From assembly GCA_050699875.1 (NCBI GenBank), contig JBOHFX010000102.1, positions 21,620-85,619 on the forward strand: a stretch of 64,000 nt of DNA. The letters run 5' to 3'. A model generated the notes under the pieces. That model saw only the letters and a program-made list of their open reading frames with translations, did not search any database and was not told the origin of the DNA. A program made the position numbers and the translations under genes. The DNA is from GCA-003244245 sp050699875 (GTDB taxonomy: Bacteria > Actinomycetota > Actinomycetes > Mycobacteriales > Pseudonocardiaceae). Below, in pieces: positions 36,394 through 45,132 of the stretch; the first letter of the stretch is position 1, and each line of letters starts with the position of its first letter.

Positions 36394-37152
36394 TCATCGA
36401 GGGTGGCGGCGCCGGTTGCGGCGGAATAGTCCGAAGCGGGTGTCGACTACCCGTTCCTTCATCGGGATCAAGGCATTGTCCGTGATCTTGATGTGCTCTG
36501 GGCATACTTCGGTGCAGCACTTGGTGATGTTGCAAAATCCGAGACCGTGCTCGTCCTGAGCGGCCCGTTTGCGGTCCAAACCCTCCTCGTCGGCGCCATC
36601 CAGCGGATGCATATCCAGCTCAGCGATCCGCATGAGGAAACGCGGCCCGGAGAAGCTCGCCTTGTTCTCCTCGTGGTCACGGATGACATGGCAGGTATTC
36701 TGACACAGAAAGCACTCGATGCATTTGCGAAACTCCTGAGAGCGCTCGACGTCCACTTGCTGCATCCGGTACTCGCCCGGCTGCACACCTTTCGGCGGCA
36801 TGAACGACCGCACCTCACGCGCCTTTTGATAGTTGTAGGAAACGTCGGTGACGAGATCCCGGATGACCGGAAAAGTCCGCATCGGAGTAACCGTGACCGG
36901 CTCGTCTGGCGGCAACGTGGAAATCCGCGTCATGCACAGCAAGCGCGGTCGGCCGTTGATCTCAGCACTGCACGATCCGCACTTGCCCGCCTTGCAGTTC
37001 CACCGCACCGCAAGGTCGGGCACCTGACTGGCCTGCAGGCGGTGGAGCACGTCGAGGACCACCTCCCCCTCATTGGCCTCCACATCGAAGTCGACGAAAT
37101 TCCCGCCGTCGGTGTCACCCCGCCACACCCGGAAGCGCCGCTGCGTGCCCAT
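36394..37152 (-). CDS. sdhB: Succinate dehydrogenase/fumarate reductase iron-sulfur subunit (Sdh1 type)
   Basis: A 252-residue iron-sulfur protein. The 2Fe-2S ligands are in CKAGKCGSCSAEING and LLCMT, the 4Fe-4S/3Fe-4S ligands in CIECFLCQNTCHV and KCCTEVCPEHI. It passes electrons from the flavoprotein to the membrane. The start lies immediately after the sdhA stop (one-base gap). Resembles Rv0247c (248 residues) of M. tuberculosis. Confidence 0.94.
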   Translation of the reverse strand: MGTQRRFRVWRGDTDGGNFVDFDVEANEGEVVLDVLHRLQASQVPDLAVRWNCKAGKCGSCSAEINGRPRLLCMTRISTLPPDEPVTVTPMRTFPVIRDLVTDVSYNYQKAREVRSFMPPKGVQPGEYRMQQVDVERSQEFRKCIECFLCQNTCHVIRDHEENKASFSGPRFLMRIAELDMHPLDGADEEGLDRKRAAQDEHGLGFCNITKCCTEVCPEHIKITDNALIPMKERVVDTRFGLFRRNRRRHPR

Positions 37153-37153
37153 G

Positions 37154-39061
37154 TCAGTCCGCCTTTCGCGGGAGTTCGTCGGCGGTGAAGTACTTCTTCA
37201 TCTCGTCGAGCTCAAACAGCTCAAACAGGTCGGCGCGCATCGGAACCTGTTGTTTCCGCGCGACGCCAACGCTGGCCTCGGTGCCGTCGGCATGCTGCGT
37301 ACACACTAGGACTGCATGCCGCCATTCAGGGTCCATCACCGCATGGTCGTCTCGGGTATGCCCGCCTCGACTCTCGGTGCGCTCCAGCGCGGCCCGGGCG
37401 ACGCACTCGCTCACTACGAGCATGTTGCGCAGGTCCAGCGCGAGGTGCCAACCGGGATTGAACTGACGGTTACCCTCCACCACGACGTGGTCAGCTCGCA
37501 GACGCATCTCGCGCAGTTTCTTGAGCGCGAGTTCCATCTCGTCTGCCCTGCGGATGATGCCGACCAAGTCATTCATGGTCTGCTGGAGCTCGAGTTGGAG
37601 CAGGTAAGGATTTTCGGCATACTCGCTGTGCGCCCCGTTATGGAAAGGGGCGATCGCCCGCCGCGCTGCGGCCTCGACGTCGGTCTCGCGCACTGATGGC
37701 CTGGACCCGCCCAGGGAATCCACGTAGGTAGCCGCCCCGAGGCCGGCTCGGCGACCGAACACCAGAAGATCCGACAGCGAGTTGCCGCCCAGCCGGTTGG
37801 AGCCGTGCATCCCACCGGCGACCTCCCCAGCGGCGAACAGTCCGCGAACCGAAGCTGCCGCGGTGTCGGGGTCGACCTCCACGCCCCCCATGACGTAGTG
37901 GCAGGTCGGGCCGACCTCCATGGCCTCAGCGGTGATGTCGACGTCGGCGAGTTCTTTGAACTGGTGGTGCATCGATGGGAGTCGCTTCCTGATGACCTCA
38001 GCAGGCAGCCGGGTGGAGACATCGAGAAGGACCCCACCATGCGGTGACCCACGACCGGCCTTGACTTCGGAGTTGATCGCCCGCGCAACCTCGTCACGAG
38101 GCAACAGCTCCGGTGGCCTGCGGTTGTTATCCGGGTCGTCGTACCAGCGGTCCGCTTCCTGCTCCGAGGTGGCGTACCGATCGGAAAACACTTCTGGGAT
38201 GTAGTCGAACATGAAGCGCTTGTTCTCGGAGTTGCGCAGCACTCCACCATCGCCACGGACCGACTCGGTGACCAGGATTCCCTTGACGCTGGGCGGCCAC
38301 ACCATCCCGGTGGGATGGAACTGGACGAACTCCATGTTGATCAGCGCTGCGCCGCAACGCAGCGCGAGTGCGTGCCCGTCCCCAGTGTACTCCCAGGAGT
38401 TGCTGGTGACCTTGAAAGCTTTTCCGATACCGCCGGTCGCCAGCACCACAGCAGGTGCGTCGAACCGGACGAAGCGACCCGTCTCGCGCCAGTAGCCGAG
38501 CGCCCCGGATATCGCGCCGCCATCCTTTAACAGATCTGTTATCGTGCACTCCGCGAAGACCTTCAGGTTGGCTTCGTAGTCGCCGTGCTCGGCAAAATCC
38601 TCCTGCTGCAACGACACGATCTTCTGCTGCAAAGTGCGGATCAGTTCCAGACCCGTGCGATCACCCACATGCGCCAGCCGCGGGTATTCGTGCCCACCGA
38701 AGTTGCGCTGGCTGATCTTGCCGTCCGTGGTGCGATCAAAAAGGGCACCGTAGGTCTCCAGCTCCCATACCCGCTCGGGTGCTTCCTTGGCATGCAGCTC
38801 GGCCATCCGCCAGTTGTTGAGGAACTTGCCTCCGCGCATGGTGTCGCGAAAGTGGACCTGCCAACTGTCCCGTGCATTCACATTGCCCATCGAGGCCGCG
38901 ATGCCTCCTTCGGCCATTACGGTGTGGGCCTTGCCGAACAAGGACTTGCAGATAACGGCGGTGCGCTTGCCCAGCTCGCGGGCCTCGATCGCGGCGCGCA
39001 GCCCGGCACCACCGGCACCGATCACCACGACGTCGTAGCTGTGCCGCTCGATCTCAGTCAT
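37154..39061 (-). CDS. sdhA: Succinate dehydrogenase/fumarate reductase flavoprotein subunit (Sdh1 type)
   Basis: A 635-residue flavoprotein that oxidises succinate. The FAD loop is VVVIGAGGAGLRAAIEARE, and the flavin-attachment region includes AHTVMAEGGIAASMG (covalent His). HEYPRLAHVGDRTGLELI and SNRLGGNSLSDLLVFGRR are typical. It lies between the membrane subunit and sdhB in the Sdh1 order. Confidence 0.95.
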   Translation of the reverse strand: MTEIERHSYDVVVIGAGGAGLRAAIEARELGKRTAVICKSLFGKAHTVMAEGGIAASMGNVNARDSWQVHFRDTMRGGKFLNNWRMAELHAKEAPERVWELETYGALFDRTTDGKISQRNFGGHEYPRLAHVGDRTGLELIRTLQQKIVSLQQEDFAEHGDYEANLKVFAECTITDLLKDGGAISGALGYWRETGRFVRFDAPAVVLATGGIGKAFKVTSNSWEYTGDGHALALRCGAALINMEFVQFHPTGMVWPPSVKGILVTESVRGDGGVLRNSENKRFMFDYIPEVFSDRYATSEQEADRWYDDPDNNRRPPELLPRDEVARAINSEVKAGRGSPHGGVLLDVSTRLPAEVIRKRLPSMHHQFKELADVDITAEAMEVGPTCHYVMGGVEVDPDTAAASVRGLFAAGEVAGGMHGSNRLGGNSLSDLLVFGRRAGLGAATYVDSLGGSRPSVRETDVEAAARRAIAPFHNGAHSEYAENPYLLQLELQQTMNDLVGIIRRADEMELALKKLREMRLRADHVVVEGNRQFNPGWHLALDLRNMLVVSECVARAALERTESRGGHTRDDHAVMDPEWRHAVLVCTQHADGTEASVGVARKQQVPMRADLFELFELDEMKKYFTADELPRKAD

Positions 39062-39077
39062 CGATGTCGAGTCCTCA

Positions 39078-39914
39078 TCAGTTGAACAGGCGCAGGTCGG
39101 CGATCCAGCCTGCGGAGACGGCCATGATGTAGAAGTCAGTGAGCATCACCGTGATCAGCGACGTCCAGGCGAACTGCATATGGCGCCCGTTGAGCCTGGA
39201 CAGCTGCGTCCAGAACCAGTACCGCAAGGGATGCTTGGAGAAATGCTTCAGCCGGCCGCCGAAGATGTGCCGGCACGCGTGACAAGATAGTGAGTACAGC
39301 CACAGCATCGTGACGTTCACCAGGAGGATTATCGAGCCCAAGCCCACCCCGAAGCCGCCGTCGGCGGGGAAAAATGCCAGCACCGCATCATAAGTGTTGA
39401 TCAGCAGCAGCGCGCTCGCCAGGTAGAAAAAGTACCGATGTAGATTCTGCAGAATCAAGGGAAAGCGGGTTTCCCCGGTGTACTTCTTCGCAGGCTCCGT
39501 CACGGCGCACCCGGGCGGAGATAGGAGAAGAGCCCGGTAGCCGGCTTTGCGGTAGTAGTAACAGCTGGCCCGGAATCCGGCAAGGATCGGGAAGATGAGG
39601 ATCGGCAGTGGCAGTGCTAGCGGGAACGCCGGCAGTGGCGTGCCGAAATGCGACGATCCCTGCGCACACGAACTACTCAGACATGGCGAGTATAACGGAG
39701 TGAGATAGTGATATTCACCGACCCAGTAGTAGTCCCGCATGAACAACCGAACCGTCGTGTAGACAACGAAGGCGCCCAGCACGGTGGCGGTCACCAACGG
39801 TGATACCCACCACCGGTCGGTGCGCAAGGTCCGGGCGGAGATCGCTGCCCTACCGGCCTGTGCTCGGCCGGGCTGGGCCACCCCAGATGGAGGGGAAGGT
39901 GAGGTAGTGGTCAT
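39078..39914 (-). CDS. sdhC: Succinate dehydrogenase membrane subunit (Sdh1 type, Rv0249c-like)
   Basis: A 278-residue integral membrane protein with about five helices, e.g. VTATVLGAFVVYTTVRLFM and LPLPILIFPILAGFRA. LSCHACRHIFGGRLKHF contains candidate haem-ligand histidines. Its size and position upstream of sdhA match the single membrane subunit of mycobacterial Sdh1. It heads the sdhCAB operon and is divergent from the LysR gene. Confidence 0.88.
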   Translation of the reverse strand: MTTTSPSPPSGVAQPGRAQAGRAAISARTLRTDRWWVSPLVTATVLGAFVVYTTVRLFMRDYYWVGEYHYLTPLYSPCLSSSCAQGSSHFGTPLPAFPLALPLPILIFPILAGFRASCYYYRKAGYRALLLSPPGCAVTEPAKKYTGETRFPLILQNLHRYFFYLASALLLINTYDAVLAFFPADGGFGVGLGSIILLVNVTMLWLYSLSCHACRHIFGGRLKHFSKHPLRYWFWTQLSRLNGRHMQFAWTSLITVMLTDFYIMAVSAGWIADLRLFN

Positions 39915-40057
39915 GACGTCGATTCAGGTCGGGGTCGGTTCAGCTTGCGGCGGCAGCCGTGATCGGAACAATCGCTGCAGTCAGCGATGTACACCGCGAT
40001 GACTCACCGTAGCGTCACCCGAGCTGACAGGTCCAAGATATGGAGACCCTGGTATCA

Positions 40058-40072
40058 ATAGCGGTAGACTAT
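40058..40072. promoter_or_regulatory. LysR-type binding dyad between sdhC and lysR
   Basis: ATAG-CGGTAGA-CTAT is a T-N11-A dyad, the pattern bound by LysR regulators. It lies 5 bp before the lysR GTG and 144 bp from sdhC, suggesting autoregulation and control of sdh by the adjacent regulator. Confidence 0.6.
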
Positions 40073-40076
40073 CGAT

Positions 40077-41108
40077 GTGCAGCTCCAACAACTGGTCTAC
40101 TTCTTGGCCGTCGCCCGCACCCGCCACTTCACCCGGGCAGCCGAGCTCACGCACGTTGCCCAGCCATCGCTGAGCAAACAGATCCACTGCCTGGAGCGCG
40201 AGCTGGGCAGCGAGCTGTTCCATCGGGCGCGGGGCAATGTGACGCTCACCCCCGCCGGAGAGGTGCTCCTTCCCCTGGCCAAACGGATCTTGGCCGACGT
40301 GGAGACGGCCCGCTTGCAAGTGCACGAGTTAGCCGAACTTCGCCGGGGACGGCTTCGCCTAGGAGCCACGCCGAGCCTGTGTACCGGACCCCTCGCCCAC
40401 GCACTTGCTTGCTTCCGGGCCCACTACCCCGGCATCCAGCTCATCATTGATGAAAGCGGGTCTCGAGACTTGGTGCGGCAGCTCGCCGAAGGAGCCATCG
40501 ACCTGGCGATGATCACCTCGCCGGTGCACCGGGGCGATCCGATTCTGGATACCGTCCCGATCCTTCGGGAACAGCTCACCGTCGCCGTGCCCTACGGCAT
40601 GGACCTCGACTTCGCCTCCTTCCGGATCGAGGATCTCCGTGACCGTCCACTGGTCATGTTCCGGGACGGCTACGACCTCAGATCGATGACTCTCGCTGCT
40701 TGTCAGCGAGCTGGCTTCCAGCCACAGTTCGCCATCGAGGGGGGCGAGATGGATGCGGTGCTCAGCTTCGTCGAAGCCGGGCTCGGCATCGCCGTGGTCC
40801 CCAGCATGGTTCTCCAGGGCCGTCCCAAGCTTCGTGGCGTGCCGTTTGTGCCTCCCACCCCGATCCGGACCATCGCGCTTGCCCACCGTACCGACGTGCA
40901 CCCCACTCGAGCTGCTGAGGAGTTCCGCTCGACGCTATTGCAGCTGCTCAGTGATGCGCACACCGAAGGCAGCCTTCCCTCCGGCGTCGAGTTCATCGCT
41001 CCCAAGGTGCCATCCGGTGGTCAGTCCGGAAAGGGCTCAACCTCAGCGGGCCAGTTGCCCGGGCCAAGTTCGTCTCGCACGACACGCCACGCCAGCTCCT
41101 CGGAGTAG
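40077..41108 (+). CDS. LysR-family transcriptional regulator
   Basis: A 343-residue LTTR. The N-terminal winged helix is QLQQLVYFLAVARTRHFTRAAE with VAQPSLSKQIHCLERELG. The C-terminal effector domain has RLRLGATPSLCTGPLA and VLSFVEAGLGIAVVPSM. A Cys in each half does not by itself prove OxyR-like redox sensing. It is divergent from sdhCAB with an LTTR dyad in between, so it probably senses a metabolite linked to the succinate or central carbon state. Its last 88 bp overlap the convergent recX. Confidence 0.88.
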   Translation: MQLQQLVYFLAVARTRHFTRAAELTHVAQPSLSKQIHCLERELGSELFHRARGNVTLTPAGEVLLPLAKRILADVETARLQVHELAELRRGRLRLGATPSLCTGPLAHALACFRAHYPGIQLIIDESGSRDLVRQLAEGAIDLAMITSPVHRGDPILDTVPILREQLTVAVPYGMDLDFASFRIEDLRDRPLVMFRDGYDLRSMTLAACQRAGFQPQFAIEGGEMDAVLSFVEAGLGIAVVPSMVLQGRPKLRGVPFVPPTPIRTIALAHRTDVHPTRAAEEFRSTLLQLLSDAHTEGSLPSGVEFIAPKVPSGGQSGKGSTSAGQLPGPSSSRTTRHASSSE

Positions 41109-41620
41109 CCCTTGCGGGCCAACATCGCGCCCAGCCTGCGGGCCAGGGTCGTTGCGTCCCGCTCGGTGCTGGCGCGTAGCTTGCGCTGGACCAGTTCGCG
41201 AGCGCGCTGCTCCTCGTCCTCGGGACGCACCTTCGCCACGGCCACGCGGTTGATCTCCGCTGGCACTCCCCGGCGCTGAAGGTCGGTGCTCAACGCCCGC
41301 TCGCCCAAGCCCCGATGATTGTGGCCGGAATACACCACCGCCTCAGCGAAGGCGACATCATTCACCAGGCCGATCTCGCTTAGGCGGTCGAGCACTGGCT
41401 CCCCTATGTCCTCGGGAATCCCCCGCCTTCGCAGGGCATCGGCCAGCTCGGCCCGGCTGCGCGACCGCGTCGTGAGCAGCCGCAGGCAGATGCCCTGCGC
41501 CACCGCCGCCGGACTTACGGTGCCGCTTTCCGGAGAATCCTCCATGTCCGACCACTGAGCGACAGGACTGCGGTTGGTCATCGCAGCCCCTGGCGCGCCG
41601 GTATCGCTCTCGGGTGTCAA
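41021..41620 (-). CDS. recX: RecA regulator RecX
   Basis: A 199-residue RecX (186 from the ATG at 41581). Helical repeats are RAELADALRRRGIPEDIGE and RGLGERALSTDLQRRGVPA. RecX caps RecA filaments and inhibits strand exchange. The TTG at 41620 overlaps the recA stop (TTGA), typical for the recA-recX unit; the ATG at 41581 is an alternative. Confidence 0.9.
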   Translation of the reverse strand: MTPESDTGAPGAAMTNRSPVAQWSDMEDSPESGTVSPAAVAQGICLRLLTTRSRSRAELADALRRRGIPEDIGEPVLDRLSEIGLVNDVAFAEAVVYSGHNHRGLGERALSTDLQRRGVPAEINRVAVAKVRPEDEEQRARELVQRKLRASTERDATTLARRLGAMLARKGYSEELAWRVVRDELGPGNWPAEVEPFPD

Positions 41621-42657
41621 AAGTCCACCGGTGCCGGCACGGTCTGGTCGTCGTCCAACTTCGCCCCGATGCCGAGCTTGTCCTTGATCCGCTTCTCGAT
41701 CTCGCCGGCGATGTCCGGATTGTCGCCAAGGAACTTCCTGGCGTTCTCCTTGCCTTGACCTAGCTGATCGCCCTCGTAGGTGTACCAGGCACCCGCCTTC
41801 CGGACGACGCCCTGCTCCACACCCAGATCAATCAGCGAGCCTTCTTTACTAATTCCATGACCGTACAGAATATCAAACTCTGCTTGTTTGAATGGCGGTG
41901 CGCACTTGTTCTTCACCACTTTGACGCGAGTTCGGTTGCCAACGGCGTCCGAGCCGTCCTTGAGCGTTTCAATCCTGCGGATGTCCAGCCGTACCGAGGC
42001 GTAAAACTTCAGTGCCTTTCCACCCGTGGTGGTCTCCGGGGAACCGAAGAAGACTCCCACCTTTTCCCGGAGCTGGTTGATGAAGATCGCTGTGGTTCCC
42101 GAGCTGCTCAGCGCACCAGTGATCTTTCGCAGTGCCTGGCTCATCAACCGAGCTTGCAGGCCAACGTGCGCGTCGCCCATCTCGCCCTCGATCTCCGCCC
42201 GCGGGACAAGGGCCGCCACCGAGTCGATGACCACGACGTCCAGCGCACCGGAGCGGATCAACATGTCCGCGATTTCCAGTGCCTGTTCCCCGGTGTCGGG
42301 CTGGGACACCAGCAAGGCATCGGTGTCCACTCCCAGCGACTTCGCGTAGTCGGGATCCAGCGCGTGCTCGGCGTCGATGAACGCAGCGATCCCGCCAGCC
42401 CGCTGCGCGTTGGCCACTGCGTGCAGCGCAACCGTTGTCTTTCCGGAGGACTCCGGGCCGTACACCTCGATCACCCGACCGCGAGGTAGGCCACCGATAC
42501 CCAGCGCCACGTCCAACGCGATGGAGCCGGTGGGGATCACCTCAACGGGCGCGCGGCCCTCCTCACCGAGGCGCATCACCGAGCCCTTGCCGTGCTGCTT
42601 CTCGATCTGGGCCAAGGCGATCTCGAGTGCCCTCTCCCGATCCGGTGCTGATGCCAT
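41617..42657 (-). CDS. recA: Recombinase RecA
   Basis: A 346-residue RecA without an intein. GPESSGKTTVALHAVANA is Walker A, VVIDSVAALVPRAE Walker B, and loop L2 follows NQLREKVGVFFGSPETTTGG. The N-terminal MASAPDRERALEIALAQIE supports ATG 42657; a GTG 12 bases earlier is less likely. A LexA box lies about 125 bp upstream. recX is coupled downstream. Confidence 0.97.
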   Translation of the reverse strand: MASAPDRERALEIALAQIEKQHGKGSVMRLGEEGRAPVEVIPTGSIALDVALGIGGLPRGRVIEVYGPESSGKTTVALHAVANAQRAGGIAAFIDAEHALDPDYAKSLGVDTDALLVSQPDTGEQALEIADMLIRSGALDVVVIDSVAALVPRAEIEGEMGDAHVGLQARLMSQALRKITGALSSSGTTAIFINQLREKVGVFFGSPETTTGGKALKFYASVRLDIRRIETLKDGSDAVGNRTRVKVVKNKCAPPFKQAEFDILYGHGISKEGSLIDLGVEQGVVRKAGAWYTYEGDQLGQGKENARKFLGDNPDIAGEIEKRIKDKLGIGAKLDDDQTVPAPVDF

Positions 42658-43014
42658 CTGACGATCCACCTCGCTGGTTGGTCTTCTGGGTCGGCGCCGA
42701 CGCTAAGCGGTGGCCCCGACACTTTGCGACCGACACACGCCGGATCTGTGGATAGAGGCCCCACTGTGGACAACATCCTAGGCGAACACCTGTTCGACAT
42801 CAGAGCGACACGCCGGTGTGCTAACTCCTCCCGCACCCGGCTGACCACCCGGATGACACAGCGGTGCACTCCCCAACTCGATCACAGAGCTGTTCAACTC
42901 GATCGCCCAGCCCGGCGTCGAGTTCGGGAACGAGAGGGCGGTCAAGCCGACGAGAGCTGGCTGGCCGAGACAGATGGCACACCGAACACGAGGCCGGACA
43001 TCCAGAACGGTGTG
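42658..43014. other. Intergenic region upstream of recA
   Basis: This 357-bp gap between recA and the DUF3046 gene, both on the minus strand, holds the recA control region. A near-perfect LexA box is at 42782-42797. Next to it on the minus strand TAGGAT (42780-42775) could be the -10 element, so bound LexA would block the promoter. The rest, toward DUF3046, shows no convincing gene on either strand. Confidence 0.5.
42782..42797. promoter_or_regulatory. LexA box of recA
   Basis: In the minus sense TCGAACAGGTGTTCGC matches the SOS box TCGAAC-N4-GTTCGA at 11 of 12 defined positions. It lies about 125 bp upstream of recA, next to a possible -10 element (TAGGAT). Confidence 0.85.
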
Positions 43015-43209
43015 TCAGCGCCGCTCTTCGGGGACGTCGAATGCGGCGCACACCGCAGCCCACACCCGCTTGGTATCGATGCCGGCCTCCAGCGCCCCGT
43101 CGACTGTCCGACCGCCGAGCTCGGCGAACACATGATCATGGGCCAGCGCAGCGGCCCGGACCGGGCCGAACTCCTCGTCCATCCGCTGCCGGAAGTGGGT
43201 TGTCCGCAC
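43015..43209 (-). CDS. DUF3046 family protein
   Basis: A 64-residue protein found upstream of recA in many actinobacteria. The core is MRTTHFRQRMDEEFGP, HDHVFAELGGRTVDGAL and GIDTKRVWAAVCAAFDVPE. The short helical domain may bind DNA or a protein partner, but no function is known. GTG 43209 is the start. Confidence 0.85.
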   Translation of the reverse strand: MRTTHFRQRMDEEFGPVRAAALAHDHVFAELGGRTVDGALEAGIDTKRVWAAVCAAFDVPEERR

Positions 43210-43249
43210 TTGTCCAGGCTAGGTACACGTTCTCGGCTACCGTGATGGG

Positions 43250-43372
43250 GTGCTCGCCCAGGGTGACCCGACCGGACTGTCCTCCACCGCCGGACAGTTG
43301 GTGATCCTTTTCGGCTTGCTCTCTGCTCTGGTGGTGCTCATCCGCTGGTGGTGGCAGCAGCGCCGCCGGTAG
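43250..43372 (+). CDS. Small single-helix membrane protein
   Basis: A 40-residue ORF from GTG 43250: a short polar N-terminus, one hydrophobic helix (QLVILFGLLSALVVLI) and a WWW plus basic tail (QQRRR). It is divergent from DUF3046 with a 40-bp gap. The helix and basic tail look like a real membrane microprotein, but the ribosome site is weak (GGGG), so this is tentative. Confidence 0.45.
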   Translation: MLAQGDPTGLSSTAGQLVILFGLLSALVVLIRWWWQQRRR

Positions 43373-43469
43373 CTCGGCTATCCCAGTATCGAGGTTCCGT
43401 CGGGCACACGAACACAGCGATCGGCCGGTGCCAGGGCTTGACGAGCGGTTCTGCCCCGCTTGACGCTGG

Positions 43470-45002
43470 TCAGCCCGTCAGCGGTGTGGCGCGAATCTGG
43501 TGTCCGGCTGCGGTGAGGCAGCGGCCAGTCGCCAGGTCAAAGCGCCAGCCGTGCAGCGCGCAGGTGAGGATTCCGTCGCGGATACTTCCGAACTTGCCCA
43601 AGTCAGCCCTCAGGTGTGGGCAGCGGCGCTGCACGCGCCAACCGTCCAAGTCGATATCCACCCCATCGTCGTTACGCTCGTCGTACCAGTTTTCGACGTA
43701 ATCGATGCGCTCCGGCGACAGGCATTTGAAAAAGACGTAGACGAACTCGTTGTACTGACCGACCCTGCTGGCCCGAAACCGCAGGGACAGAAACAGGCTG
43801 TTCGACCAGTCCACCTCGCGGCGGGCGAGGTTGGTTGCGACCAAATCCGCTGATGTGGACAGCCGGTAGCGGCAATGCTCGCCGGCGAACTCGCGCACCT
43901 CGCGAGCGATGAAGTCGACCACCAGCGAGCGCTCACCGACATCGAGGCGAAGGGGGCCCCCAATCCCCGTGCAGATGTTCTCGGCCCTCTTGAGCAGCGG
44001 CTCCCACCAACTCTTGAGCTGCTCGAGCAGGTCGGCGGGCACTGGCGCCCGCTGCGCCCGCTCCCGCGCCAGGGCGGGCTGCGCCCGCGTCTGGTATTCG
44101 CGCAGGTAGGCGGTCTTCTCGCGAAAAATGTGCTCGATCTCGGTGGGCGAGTGCCGGTGGGTGAGTTCGCAGCGCGACCCGTCCAGTTCGGCGACGCTGC
44201 CTGGCAACAGTAGGTGCGCCGACACCTCGGGACGTGCCGACCGCAGCTCGGCCAGGAAGTCCACCTGATCGGTGAAGATGCTGTCCCCGTCGCGGCCCTG
44301 ACCGTTGACCTCGAAGAGCTCCTCGTCGAGGAAGCAGGGTGGGCCTGCGGTGGGAAACACGTGGGCGGCGTCGACGGCGTCGATGTAGCGCAGCGCACGG
44401 TCGGTCTGCCCGGCCCGTTTGCGGCGGGCAAACTCTTTACGCGCACCCCGGGGTAGGTCGTAGACCATCGGCCACCAGATCGCGCCGGAGAACTGGGTGA
44501 AATACCCGTGCACCTCGCCGAAGTCCCGCAACTGGTCGATGTCCAGGGGGTGAGCGTCGTTCTGGTTGAGGATCACTGTCCGGCCGTCGTCGAGGGACAG
44601 CGCCGAGTCACCGATCGGCCCGTCGCTGGGCCCGGTCAGCGAGGTGATCATGATGCGTAGCCCGTCGCGGTGCACCGGAACACCAGACTGGGTGCGCAGG
44701 AAGGTCCGGAATCCGAGGCAAGCGAGCTCACGTTCCAGCTCGTCGGTGGGGTAGTCCGGGAGCAGCACCGTGGTGTCCTTGCGAACATGCCGGCGCAACA
44801 ACTCGGCGTCGAAGTGATCCCGGTGCAGATGCGAGACGTAGAGGTAATCGGCCTGGCCGAGAGCGTCCCACTCCAGGTCGCTGTTGTCCGGGAAGGGAAA
44901 CCACGAGCCGAAAAAGGCTGGATTCACCCAGGGATCGCAGAGCACGCTGCCTGCGACCGTCTCGATCAACAGTCCGGCGTGGCCGACTCCGGTGACCCGC
45001 AT
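43470..45002 (-). CDS. MBL-fold / Rieske [2Fe-2S] fusion protein, CMAH-like
   Basis: A 510-residue protein. The N-terminal metallo-beta-lactamase fold (residues 1-250) has VGHAGLLIETVAGSVLCDPW and the metal motif HLHRDHFDAELL (HxHxDH). A middle region of about 170 residues has no recognised domain. The C-terminal Rieske domain shows CPHLRADLGKFG and CALHGWRF, i.e. C-x-H and C-x2-H ligands. This order resembles animal CMP-N-acetylneuraminate hydroxylase but here with the MBL domain first. It is probably an oxidoreductase or hydroxylase needing a ferredoxin partner; substrate unknown. Divergent from vdh with a 130-bp gap. Confidence 0.82.
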   Translation of the reverse strand: MRVTGVGHAGLLIETVAGSVLCDPWVNPAFFGSWFPFPDNSDLEWDALGQADYLYVSHLHRDHFDAELLRRHVRKDTTVLLPDYPTDELERELACLGFRTFLRTQSGVPVHRDGLRIMITSLTGPSDGPIGDSALSLDDGRTVILNQNDAHPLDIDQLRDFGEVHGYFTQFSGAIWWPMVYDLPRGARKEFARRKRAGQTDRALRYIDAVDAAHVFPTAGPPCFLDEELFEVNGQGRDGDSIFTDQVDFLAELRSARPEVSAHLLLPGSVAELDGSRCELTHRHSPTEIEHIFREKTAYLREYQTRAQPALARERAQRAPVPADLLEQLKSWWEPLLKRAENICTGIGGPLRLDVGERSLVVDFIAREVREFAGEHCRYRLSTSADLVATNLARREVDWSNSLFLSLRFRASRVGQYNEFVYVFFKCLSPERIDYVENWYDERNDDGVDIDLDGWRVQRRCPHLRADLGKFGSIRDGILTCALHGWRFDLATGRCLTAAGHQIRATPLTG

Positions 45003-45132
45003 GCGCTCTCCTCGTCTGGCTACCTGTCTGGTGACGTCCCGCCAGATGGTGCCATCCGCCGTCCACGCTGCCACCACCACGCGGGCATACGCTGCACAGC
45101 AGTGCGCCAGCGAGCGGGAGGGGATCACCACC

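Noticed and set aside
43470..45002. Naming the MBL-Rieske gene cmah
   Set aside because: Domain order differs, no sialic acid genes are nearby, and the substrate site cannot be seen.
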